Assembly: GCA_015062535.1 (NCBI GenBank)
Contig: SUUK01000006.1
Location: forward strand, 1 to 64,000
Reading direction: 5' to 3'
DNA length: 64,000 nucleotides
Origin: Alphaproteobacteria bacterium
GTDB taxonomy: Bacteria; Pseudomonadota; Alphaproteobacteria; RF32; CAG-239
The notes beneath the pieces were generated by a model. That model saw only the letters and a program-made list of their open reading frames with translations. It had not been told where the DNA came from and ran no database searches. Made by a program: the position numbers and the translations under genes. Positions 27,604 through 36,525 of this stretch are shown one piece after another (position 1 is the first letter of the stretch; each line of letters starts with the position of its first letter).

Positions 27604-27629
27604 TTTAAGTTCCTTTCTATTTTTCTGAT

Positions 27630-27687
27630 GCTTCGGCTCCCGAAGCGGATAAAAACCAACGTTTGCACCACCTTCATGCATGCAAAC
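27630..27687 (-). promoter_or_regulatory. Leader hairpins upstream of rplQ
   Basis: Two inverted repeats in the region before rplQ: GCTTCGG-ctc-CCGAAGC (27630-27646), a perfect 7-bp stem, and GTTTGCA with TGCAAAC (27661-27687). The nearer lies 26 bases before the start codon and far enough not to cover the ribosome binding site. They may be attenuation or L17 autoregulation structures. No known ribosomal leader family is recognised. Confidence 0.4.
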
Positions 27688-27889
27688 ATAACAGAAATCA
27701 ACGATTCCTATCATTCAAGCAAGGCTTTTACACCATTTTATTTTAAATTTCAAGGATTTTCTTTAAATATTAATCACAAAAACAAAAGCCAAATACATTG
27801 CCCAATAATGCAATCTTAAATCCGTATGATAATATTTGTAGATCGCCCTATATCATCCCTTAATTGCACTCACAATACTCACCTAACCC

Positions 27890-27990
27890 ATCATCCCTCG
27901 ATTGCTTTAGCAATCGTCAAGGGATCTCTCATTCTCAACACACTCTAAAGACGTCATCCCTCGATTGCTTTAGCAATCGTCAAGAGATCT
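27890..27990. repeat. Class 3 REP-like palindromes, copies 4 and 5
   Basis: Two complete copies in direct orientation, 27890-27927 and 27953-27990, each TCATCCCTCGATTGC, TTTA loop, GCAATCGTCAAGGGATCT (copy 5 has AGAGATCT). A decayed half-copy lies at about 27852. Copy 5 ends 15 bp from the original 3' end of the ank gene that starts at 29365. The rest of the 27690-28004 gap has nothing else visible. Confidence 0.85.
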
Positions 27991-28004
27991 ACAAATTAAA
28001 ACCT

Positions 28005-29365
28005 CTAATCTCTAAATACTTGAATAACAACATTCTCTCCAGTCTTCACATTTCTTTTCTTAACCGCATCAATTATTGCTTTCTTTATTTCCTCATTATC
28101 TGCGCACGCATCATGGCATTTTGACCATTATTATTCTTTTGATTAACATCTGCCCCATTTTGAATTAAAAGTTCCACAATTTCTTTACACCCCATAAGTG
28201 AAGCTTCCATCAAAGCTGTCTTACCATTATTAGCTTTTTGATTAATATCCACCCCTTGTTGAATTAATAACTCAACAACTTCCTTATAACCATATATTGA
28301 AGCATGCATCAAAGCAGTCTCACCATCATTATTTTTTTGATTAACACCCGCTCCTTTTTGAATTAAAACTTCTGCGACTTCTTTATACCCTCGTCTAGAA
28401 GCCCACATCAAAGCTGTCATTCCAGCCTCATCTTTTTGATTAACATCAGCCCTTTTTTCTATCAAAAGTTCAGCAACATCCTTATGACCATATCCAGAAG
28501 CTCGCATCAAAGCTGTCTTACCACCATTATCTTTTTGATTAACATCAGCTCCTTTTTCTATCAAAAGTTCAGCAACATCCTTATGACCATATCCAGAAGC
28601 TCGCATCAAAGCTGTCTTACCACCATTATCTTTTTGATTAACATCAGCCCTTTTTTCTATCAAAAGTTCAGCAACATCCTTATGACCATATCTAGAAGCT
28701 CCCATCAAAGCTGTCCGACCATCCTTATCTTTTTGATTAACATCAGCTCCTTTTTGAATTAAAAGCTCCACAATTTCCTTATATCCATGATTAGAAGCAC
28801 TCCACAAAGCAGTCCAACCATATTCATCTTGCAGATTAACATCAGCCCCTTTTTGAATTAATAACTTTACAATTTCCTTATGTCCTTGATTAGAAGCACA
28901 CATCAAAGCTGTACATTCATGGTTATCTTTTTGATTAACATCCGCTCCTGCTTTTATTAATAACTTTGCAATTTCCGTATAACCTCTACTTGAAGCTCTC
29001 ATCAAAGCAGTCCACTCATCCCCTTCCTCATCCTCATCTTTTTGATTAACATCAGCCCCCATATCTATTAATTCTTCAACGTCTTTTTTCTCTCCATTTT
29101 CACAAACTTCTATTAATTTTTTACCAAGTTCTTTGGAAATTTCTTCATCAAAAATATCCTTTGCGCCATTTTCTTCTAAAAACTCTATAACTTTTTGATT
29201 ATTTACCTCATTTGCAAGCTTTAAGAGAGACTTCGCCCCATATATAGCATTAACATCAACCCCAAGTTTAATTAGCATATCAAGTTTTGCAAGCTTAATA
29301 TGCTCTGCCATTTCTTTATTTTTGATTATCTCAAATAACTGCTTTTCTAAGATATTTTCACTCAT
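28005..29365 (-). pseudogene. Ankyrin-repeat gene with C-terminal frameshift (ank family member 3)
   Basis: The intact frame encodes 426 residues (28085-29365). It has the family N-terminal module, nine regular 33-residue ankyrin repeats and a partial tenth ending QNAMMRAQIMRK. At 28101-28110 the sequence TCTGCGCACGC has two bases more than the paralogue's TCTGCACGC, which shifts the frame. In the original frame the protein would continue through NEEIKKAIIDAVKKRN and end at a TAG at 28005, matching member 2. Most of the protein is still made, so it may remain functional. Repeats 5 and 6 are nearly identical at the DNA level. Confidence 0.85.
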
Positions 29366-29396
29366 TTTGACCTCATTTTTCTAAAAAACATAGCCT

Positions 29397-29425
29397 ATTT
29401 TATCACAAAAATTCCCCATTTTCAA
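29397..29425 (-). promoter_or_regulatory. Predicted promoter of ank member 3
   Basis: Minus strand TTGAAA (29425-29420), 17-bp spacer containing GGGG, TAAAAT (29402-29397), aligned with the promoter of member 2. Confidence 0.7.
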
Positions 29426-29444
29426 TAAAAAACATACAACTCCC

Positions 29445-29588
29445 GTCATCCCTCGTTTTGCGACACATTCCTAACCCGTCATCCCTCATTTTACGCCAGC
29501 TTTTTTCCCGTCATCCCTCGATTGCTCTCGCCCCATACTCCAAAGCCGTCATCCCTCGTTTTGCGCCCCGCAAAACGTCAAGGGATCT
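29445..29588. repeat. Class 3 REP-like half-copies and one full copy
   Basis: TCATCCCTC starts at 29446, 29479, 29511 and 29549, spaced 32-38 bp. The first three are left arms only. The last (29548-29588) is complete: CGTTTTGC pairs with GCAAAACG inside the ATCCCT/AGGGAT outer stem. Compared with the CGATTGC/GCAATCG copies, both arms have changed together, so pairing is kept. It lies upstream of the ank gene. Confidence 0.8.
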
Positions 29589-29601
29589 CCGAATTAAAAA
29601 A

Positions 29602-29910
29602 AATCATGACAACACTTTAGCACATCCCCCATAAAACCGAAAGCCAAAGGCTTTGCCTTGGGTGGGATAAATAGCCATGCTGGAAGTAAATTTTAAAACG
29701 CGGTGTACAAAATAGGTACATAAGTTTTAAAATTTACAATCATGACAGTACTTATACAAAGCCCCCCCCATTTAAAACCGAAAGCCGAAGGCTTTGCAAT
29801 GGCTTGATAGAGTGCCTATGCTGGAAGTTCAAAAGCGACCGCGGTGTACTAAAAAAAGCGTACATAAGGGAGCTTTTGAACAATCATGATAGGTACTATA
29901 TCAAGCCTTC
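29602..29910. repeat. Class 1 palindromic element array (two units)
   Basis: First small hairpin AAAGCC-aaa-GGCTTT at 29640-29654. Unit 1 has a perfect 14-bp variable stem: GTAAATTTTAAAAC (29686-29699) with GTTTTAAAATTTAC (29724-29737). The core GTGTAC...GTACAT lies between them. The second small hairpin is at 29781-29795. Unit 2 has GGCTTGATAGAGTGCCTA (29801-29818) pairing with TAGGTACTATATCAAGCC (29890-29907). Against the unit at 7458, an A-T pair is replaced by G-C on both arms. It fills the gap between the class 3 repeats and the U32 gene. Confidence 0.82.
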
Positions 29911-29916
29911 CCCCCC

Positions 29917-31311
29917 CTACTTACCACAAAGGATTGACCACTCATCCAACTTATGCTCATACATTTCTTTGTTCACGCCATTAAGCCCTTGAAACTTACG
30001 AGCCACCACATAACAAGGAAGAAGCTTCTTAATTTCATTAATATCCCTACCCCAAGATTCTGGACGAATACGGATTTTTTTACCCTGACCTGCAGAAACT
30101 TTTTCAGTTATTTCGCCAGTTAGAGCATCTTCAAATTTATCAAACTTAACTTTAATGTTTTGAAGCCCCCCAGGGATTAAAAACTCAATTTCTTCACCTT
30201 TAGCCACATAGTTACGAAGTTCAAAAATAGCACAATCGCCATCCCATTCAACAATAGAACCAGCAAAGAGCCATTCGCCAAGAGTTCTTGTATATTCATA
30301 ATTTTGACTAATATTTGTTAATTTACCATCATGAAATCCCAAGCAATAGCCACGATTTTGAAGTGTCATAATCTCGCTCATATATTTTTTATAATCCCAA
30401 GTTTCAGGATTTTGATAATAATCATCAATAGCTTTACGATAAGCACGCGCTACAACACCAGCATAATATTCAGTCTTATTACGTCCCTCAACTTTAAGGG
30501 AATCCATACCAATACGGAGCAAATCATCTAGTCTTGGCATCATGCACATATCTTTAGAGTTTAATAAATAACTACCATGCTCATCTTCAACTACTTCATA
30601 GAGCTCACCTGGTCTAAAATCTTCTTCTAAAAGATACTCAAAATTATCTTTATTTGTATCATCAATCACAAGCTCTCTAACACTTCCATCTTTCATCTTA
30701 ATATGGAGTTTATAGTGCCATCTACAACAATGCGCACATTTACCTCTATTTGCACTTCTATCAGCCATAAAGTTAGAGATTAAACATCTACCAGAATAAG
30801 ACATACACATAGCACCATGCATAAAGCACTCTAATTCAACATCAGGACACTCTTTCCTTATTTCTTCCATTTCACTAAAAGTAACTTCACGACCCAAAAC
30901 ACAAAGTTTCGCCCCCATACTTTGCCAAAACTTAACTGTTTGAGAAGAGCAAATATTAGCTTGAGTTGAAACAAATCTATTTAATTCTGGCGCATGTTCT
31001 TTTAAATAATAAAATACACCAGGGTCAGCCATCAATACACCATCTGGTTTTAATCTTCTTAAAGTTTCAACAAACTGAGGTAATTTTTTACCCTCTTCAT
31101 TATGAATATAAAGATTTAAGGTAAGATAAATTTTCTTTCCTGCCTCATGAACAATTCTAATTCCCTCTTCTAATTCTTCTAATGAGAATTTAGATTGTGT
31201 TCTAAGGCTCATATCAGGAGTACCGGCATACACTGCATCAGCCCCATACAAAAGAGCTGTTTTAAGTTTAACCAAAGAGCCCGCAGGCAAAAGAAGTTCT
31301 GCTTTTTTCAT
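29917..31311 (-). CDS. U32 family protein (tRNA hydroxylation type)
   Basis: A 464-residue U32 family protein. Motifs include ELLLPAGSLVKLKTALLYGADAVYAG at the start, VSTQANICSSQTVKFW near 114-130, and the cysteine cluster around RGKCAHCCRWHY near 185-200. In relatives this cluster supports oxygen-independent tRNA U34 hydroxylation (TrhP/YegQ group). Older databases call the family peptidases. The most likely role is tRNA wobble uridine modification, by family inference. The ATG at 31311 has AAGGA; a TTG two codons upstream is open. The DUF3108 gene lies 15 bp upstream, so the two are probably co-transcribed. Confidence 0.85.
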   Translation of the reverse strand: MKKAELLLPAGSLVKLKTALLYGADAVYAGTPDMSLRTQSKFSLEELEEGIRIVHEAGKKIYLTLNLYIHNEEGKKLPQFVETLRRLKPDGVLMADPGVFYYLKEHAPELNRFVSTQANICSSQTVKFWQSMGAKLCVLGREVTFSEMEEIRKECPDVELECFMHGAMCMSYSGRCLISNFMADRSANRGKCAHCCRWHYKLHIKMKDGSVRELVIDDTNKDNFEYLLEEDFRPGELYEVVEDEHGSYLLNSKDMCMMPRLDDLLRIGMDSLKVEGRNKTEYYAGVVARAYRKAIDDYYQNPETWDYKKYMSEIMTLQNRGYCLGFHDGKLTNISQNYEYTRTLGEWLFAGSIVEWDGDCAIFELRNYVAKGEEIEFLIPGGLQNIKVKFDKFEDALTGEITEKVSAGQGKKIRIRPESWGRDINEIKKLLPCYVVARKFQGLNGVNKEMYEHKLDEWSILCGK

Positions 31312-31325
31312 TTTCAAATCCTTAT

Positions 31326-32099
31326 TTAATTCTTGGAGTTACTTGGAGTTACTTGTACCGCACCCAAAGGTGTAGAGTCAATCTTTATTTCTAAAATTTT
31401 TGGCAAATTATCTTTATTATCTACCCCAAACCACACATTAATCGGTGTTTGAGCACTTATATCCCATAAAATATTATCATTATTTTCTTTCAAGTTTTCG
31501 ATATAAAACGAGCATTTATATGCATTTTCATTTTTTTTAATATGCGAAAACCACCGATTCTCTAATCCCTCATTTTTTGCAATAAATTTATAATGTTTTT
31601 TACCATCATAAATTTCTCTATTTAACTTACAATCCCTATTTTTGATAACATTTTTAAACATTTCAGCCAAAACAGTTTGCAAATCGGCAGCATCTGCGCT
31701 CAAAGGTACATCTTTAATCAAAACCTCATTTTTTCTTTCATCTTTTGTAGAAACTCTTTTATAAGACACCCCATCATCATTATAAAAAATAGTTTTAGTA
31801 CGTTTATGATTACGAGACGTTGTTTGATTTTTATAAACAACAGGTTTTACCCCATTTTTTTGATTTATTCCTGTTGCTTCATAAATCCCTAAAAAAGGAT
31901 AAATACTTCCAAAAAAATTAGCAGTCTTTACCTCGGCACTAATATCATATTCTTCATTATTCTCATTATAATTAAGTTTAACTTCTGCCGCATCAAAAAC
32001 GCCCACTTCAACCATAAACTTTTGACTAATTTGAAGCGCCATTACCTCATTTATCCAAAAACTTAAAACCAATGCCAATAAAATACCAAATTTTCTCAA
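31326..32099 (-). CDS. Exported DUF3108 protein
   Basis: A 257-residue protein with a signal peptide (MRKFGILLALVLSFWINEVMA, cut near residue 21) and an all-beta body. The pattern of strands around VEVGVFDAAEVKLNYN, then SRNHKRTKTIFYNDDGVSYKRV, and the conserved ADLQTVLAEMF segment match DUF3108. Members are periplasmic or outer-membrane-associated proteins of unknown function. A short tandem duplication near the stop (TGGAGTTACT twice at 31334-31355) lengthens the C-terminus by a few residues. It is divergent from ddl and upstream of the U32 gene. Confidence 0.78.
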   Translation of the reverse strand: MRKFGILLALVLSFWINEVMALQISQKFMVEVGVFDAAEVKLNYNENNEEYDISAEVKTANFFGSIYPFLGIYEATGINQKNGVKPVVYKNQTTSRNHKRTKTIFYNDDGVSYKRVSTKDERKNEVLIKDVPLSADAADLQTVLAEMFKNVIKNRDCKLNREIYDGKKHYKFIAKNEGLENRWFSHIKKNENAYKCSFYIENLKENNDNILWDISAQTPINVWFGVDNKDNLPKILEIKIDSTPLGAVQVTPSNSKN

Positions 32100-32177
32100 A
32101 ATTTTAACCTTTCTTAATTTTTTTCTTTTAAAATTAATATCATAATTAAAACAACTATAAAACTAAAGAGGTTAAAA

Positions 32178-33089
32178 ATGACTAAAAAAGTATTGGTATT
32201 AATGGGTGGTTTTTCATCAGAACGAGAAGTAAGCCTAGTAAGTGGAAAAAACATATCAAAAGCTCTTTCAAAAAAAGGCTATAACGTTGTAGAGCATGAT
32301 TTAACCGACACCAAAAAACTCTTAAAATTTTTAGATACCGAAAAACCAGATGTTGTTTTTAATGCCCTACATGGCAACTGGGGAGAAGATGGCACGATAT
32401 CAGCTCTCTTTGATTTATTACAAATTCCCTACACTCATTCAGGAATGCTTGCCTCCTCAATTGGTATGAATAAATATATAACCAAACTAATCGCCAAAAA
32501 TGCCGGTATACGTGTTGCAACCTCACAAAGAACAACCGCCAAAGAATATATTTCATCAGGAACAACTATTGACTACCCCTATGTAGTAAAACCTGTTTCA
32601 GATGGTTCATCTGTTGGTGTATTTATCGTAAACAATCAAGAAGAAAAACTACTTGTAAAATATAAAGACATCAACACCGAAATCTTAATTGAAAAATATA
32701 TTGAAGGCCATGAACTAACAGTTATGTGCTATAAAGGTCATGCTCACGTTGTAACCGAAATAAAGCCAAGCGAAGATTTTTATGATTATGAACACAAATA
32801 CACCAAAGGTGGTGCAACCCATATTTTGCCTGCAAATATTCCTCATGATGTAGAAGAAGTTTGCAAAGCTTATGCCCAAACCATACACAACAAACTAGGT
32901 TGCAAAACTATATCACGTTCCGATTTTCGCTACAATCCAACAGATGGTGTTGTATTCTTAGAAATAAATACCCACCCTGGAATGACCGAACTATCACTTG
33001 TTCCCGAACAAGCAAAACATATTGGCATATCTTATGAAGACCTTTGTCAATCACTTGTAGAGGAGGCATCATGCAGACCTCTAAAATAA
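32178..33089 (+). CDS. ddl: D-alanine--D-alanine ligase
   Basis: Makes the D-Ala-D-Ala dipeptide for peptidoglycan precursors with ATP. The 303-residue ATP-grasp protein has the N-terminal GGFSSEREVSLVSG motif (11-24), the HGNWGEDG loop, KPVSDGSSVGV, and the metal- and product-binding C-terminus FLEINTHPGMTELSLVP. An AGAGG site precedes the ATG. Its last 19 bases overlap miaA. It lies away from the division cluster where alphaproteobacterial ddlB is often found; that arrangement may be lineage-specific. Confidence 0.96.
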   Translation: MTKKVLVLMGGFSSEREVSLVSGKNISKALSKKGYNVVEHDLTDTKKLLKFLDTEKPDVVFNALHGNWGEDGTISALFDLLQIPYTHSGMLASSIGMNKYITKLIAKNAGIRVATSQRTTAKEYISSGTTIDYPYVVKPVSDGSSVGVFIVNNQEEKLLVKYKDINTEILIEKYIEGHELTVMCYKGHAHVVTEIKPSEDFYDYEHKYTKGGATHILPANIPHDVEEVCKAYAQTIHNKLGCKTISRSDFRYNPTDGVVFLEINTHPGMTELSLVPEQAKHIGISYEDLCQSLVEEASCRPLK

Positions 33090-33997
33090 TTGTAATCGCA
33101 GGCCCCACTGCTTCTGGCAAATCAGGACTAGCTCTAGACCTTGCAAAAGAACTAGATGGTGTAGTAATAAATGCCGATTCTATGCAAGTCTACAAAGATA
33201 TCCCAATTCTTGCCGCCTCACCAAGTAGTAAAGACTTAGAAATTGCCCCTCACAAACTATACTCAATATATGATGCATCATACAGAGGAAATGTTGTCGA
33301 ATGGGTTGATTTATGCAAAAAAGAAATTAATAGCGCAAGAGCAAAAAACAAAACTCCAATCGTTGTTGGCGGAACAGGCCTATATATAGAATCACTAACC
33401 AAAGGCACAACTCCAATACCCGAAACGAGTGAGGATATTCGAAAAAAAGTAGAAACACTATTAAAAGAAGAAGGCTTAGAAGGCTTATATAACCGCTTAA
33501 AAGAAATAGATATAGAGACCTATAACCGCCTAAAGCCAAATGATACAACCCGTATCAAACGTGCCCTAGAAATATATTATGATACTAACAAAACACTAAG
33601 TTATTGGCACTCTTTACCTTTAAAAAAAATCTATGATCCAAAAGAGTTTTGCCTAGTATACATAAAACCACCACGTGATGCATTAGATGTTCGTTCTCGC
33701 ATACGTTTTGATATAATGATGAACCAAGGCGCATTAGATGAAGCCAAAAAACTTATATCAAAAAACCTACCCGATGAGCTACCATGTATGCGAGCACTTG
33801 GTGTTCAAGAACTAAAATTATACCTCAACAATAAATGCTTACTAAATGAAGCCATTGAACTAGCTAAACTACATACTCGCCAATATGCAAAACGTCAAAC
33901 CACATGGTTTAATAACCGCTTTGAACCCAACTTTTGCCTAAAAGCTTGTTATGATAACGACAAATTTTTTGTTGATGATATTAAAAAAGCATTATAA
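33071..33997 (+). CDS. miaA: tRNA dimethylallyltransferase
   Basis: Adds dimethylallyl to A37 of tRNAs reading UNN codons. The 308-residue protein has the P-loop GPTASGKS at 11-18, the DSMQVYKDIPI motif near 36-46, and GGTGLYIESLTKG near 97-109. The ATG at 33071 has a perfect AGGAGG and gives the family start; the open frame extends to 33044. The ribosome binding site lies inside the 3' end of ddl, with a 19-bp overlap, suggesting coupled translation. Confidence 0.96.
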   Translation: MQTSKIIVIAGPTASGKSGLALDLAKELDGVVINADSMQVYKDIPILAASPSSKDLEIAPHKLYSIYDASYRGNVVEWVDLCKKEINSARAKNKTPIVVGGTGLYIESLTKGTTPIPETSEDIRKKVETLLKEEGLEGLYNRLKEIDIETYNRLKPNDTTRIKRALEIYYDTNKTLSYWHSLPLKKIYDPKEFCLVYIKPPRDALDVRSRIRFDIMMNQGALDEAKKLISKNLPDELPCMRALGVQELKLYLNNKCLLNEAIELAKLHTRQYAKRQTTWFNNRFEPNFCLKACYDNDKFFVDDIKKAL

Positions 33998-34022
33998 AAC
34001 ACTTGCAAAATAGGTGTTTTAG
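33996..34022 (+). terminator. Weak terminator-like hairpin after miaA
   Basis: AAAACAC (33996-34002) pairs with GTGTTTT (34014-34020) across an 11-base loop, starting at the miaA stop codon. The T tract is short, so some readthrough into mreB is likely. Confidence 0.4.
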
Positions 34023-34038
34023 CATTAAAAAGGATTAA

Positions 34039-35106
<1,068 letters not shown>

Positions 35107-35128
35107 ACCAAGGGAGAAAATATAAACA

Positions 35129-35992
35129 ATGAAACGCCAGAAAGTTCTATTCCTAAAACAGAACTATGTCTTGCGCATATTAAAAAGGTTTATGTTTGCA
35201 GGGCTGTTTATTGTAGCCCTGCTCTTAATTTTAGTGCATAAAATTGACTTAGGTATAATCTCAGGTCTTTCAAAGACTGTTCTATACACAACAGCACCAG
35301 TCATCAGAGTTGCAACTCTTCCCTCAGATGGCATAAGTTTTCTTTATAAAAAAACCTCAGAGTTCCTTAACGTATATAAAGAAAACGAACGTTTAAAGAA
35401 AGAAAATGATGAGCTTTATTTACTGAAAGACACTTTAAGAGCATTAAAAAATGAAAACATAGCTCTAAAAAAACTCCTTCACCATTTTGACACCCCAAGA
35501 ACAAAGAGCTACACTGCTCGTGTAATTGCCGAAAATGGTAATGCTTTTTCAAATTCATTCATTATCTACTTAGGCAAAAACAAAGATAAAATAAAACCAG
35601 GCTATGCCGTTGTAAATCAAAATGGCTTAATTGGTAGAATAGAGTTAACAAGTGGCGCCTATGCCAAAGTAAACCTCATCACTGACATTAACTCTAAAAT
35701 ACCAGTTATCTCACAAAAAAGTCGTGACCGTGGTATTTTGCTAGGGCAAAACTCACAAAAATTGCAATTAATTTTTACCCCACTACTTGCCGAACTTCAT
35801 AAAGGGGACATCCTTGTAACATCAGGTGTTGGAGGCGGTTTACCACCAGATATCCCAATTGCCAAAATAACCAAAGTTGATGCAGATAAAATCACCGCAA
35901 CCCCACTATTTACCCCATCAAAAATCGAAATAGTGAAAATAATTGCATACGATATCATGCCAGATAAAAAAACTCTTGAGGAACTTCAATGA
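35129..35992 (+). CDS. mreC: Rod shape-determining protein MreC
   Basis: Periplasmic scaffold that activates the elongasome. 287 residues: one membrane helix at about 21-42, a coiled coil at about 75-120, then a double beta-barrel domain with GLIGRIELTSG and VTSGVGGGLPPDIPIAKI. The last four bases overlap the mreD start (ATGA), a sign of translational coupling. It starts 22 bp after mreB. Confidence 0.95.
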   Translation: MKRQKVLFLKQNYVLRILKRFMFAGLFIVALLLILVHKIDLGIISGLSKTVLYTTAPVIRVATLPSDGISFLYKKTSEFLNVYKENERLKKENDELYLLKDTLRALKNENIALKKLLHHFDTPRTKSYTARVIAENGNAFSNSFIIYLGKNKDKIKPGYAVVNQNGLIGRIELTSGAYAKVNLITDINSKIPVISQKSRDRGILLGQNSQKLQLIFTPLLAELHKGDILVTSGVGGGLPPDIPIAKITKVDADKITATPLFTPSKIEIVKIIAYDIMPDKKTLEELQ

Positions 35993-36525
35993 AAACAGGA
36001 ATAAAAAATTTTATTACCTCATTTCTTGTTTTTATAACTCCGATTTTAAGCATCTTATTTTTGGAGATATTTTTTTATATTCCTCGCATAAATGAGTTTT
36101 ACAATCACTTTCGCTTAGCTCCTTTTTATACAGGAATTTACTTTTGGCTTAGTTTAAGAAGAGATGCCTTTACCCTGCTTTCAGCATTTATTTTAGGCAT
36201 ATTTGCAGATGTTTTATCATCATCAACCCTTGGTATAAACTTGCTATCATTTTTAGTACTATACCTAATCTCAGATAAAATATTTTCATACTTTAACATC
36301 AAAAAATTCTCATATTCTTGGCTACTATTTTCATTAGCCCTACTTATCACACTACTATTTAAAGCGATAATTGTAAGCACATTCCACTTAAAGCTAATCC
36401 CCTTAAATCATTTGTTATTAGAATATGTTTTAACCACAATGCTATATCCATTAATTGGTAGATTTTATCTTTTCATAGAAAATCGTTACATTCACTTGGA
36501 GGAGCGCTATGAAAACCAACAATAA
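35989..36525 (+). CDS. mreD: Rod shape-determining protein MreD
   Basis: Small multi-pass inner-membrane partner of MreC and the PBP2-RodA pair. 178 residues with about five hydrophobic helices and the family stretch FILGIFADVLSSSTLGINLLSFLVLYLI near 66-93. MreD is poorly conserved, so the assignment rests on topology, that motif and position. It overlaps mreC by 4 bp and mrdA by 17 bp. Confidence 0.9.
   Translation: MKTGIKNFITSFLVFITPILSILFLEIFFYIPRINEFYNHFRLAPFYTGIYFWLSLRRDAFTLLSAFILGIFADVLSSSTLGINLLSFLVLYLISDKIFSYFNIKKFSYSWLLFSLALLITLLFKAIIVSTFHLKLIPLNHLLLEYVLTTMLYPLIGRFYLFIENRYIHLEERYENQQ

Noticed and set aside
27604..27714. Longer L17 with a 37-residue N-terminal extension
   Set aside because: The extension has no counterpart in L17 proteins, covers two hairpins, and the internal ATG has a good ribosome binding site and the family start.
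28436..28762. Plus-strand open frame with a repeated FFYQKFSNILMTISRSSHQS pattern
   Set aside because: It is the shadow of the ankyrin repeats on the minus strand, with the same 99-bp period.
29445..29588. Second CRISPR-like spacing of TCATCCCTC
   Set aside because: Same REP-like left arms with irregular spacing; the last unit is a complete hairpin of the dispersed class 3 family.
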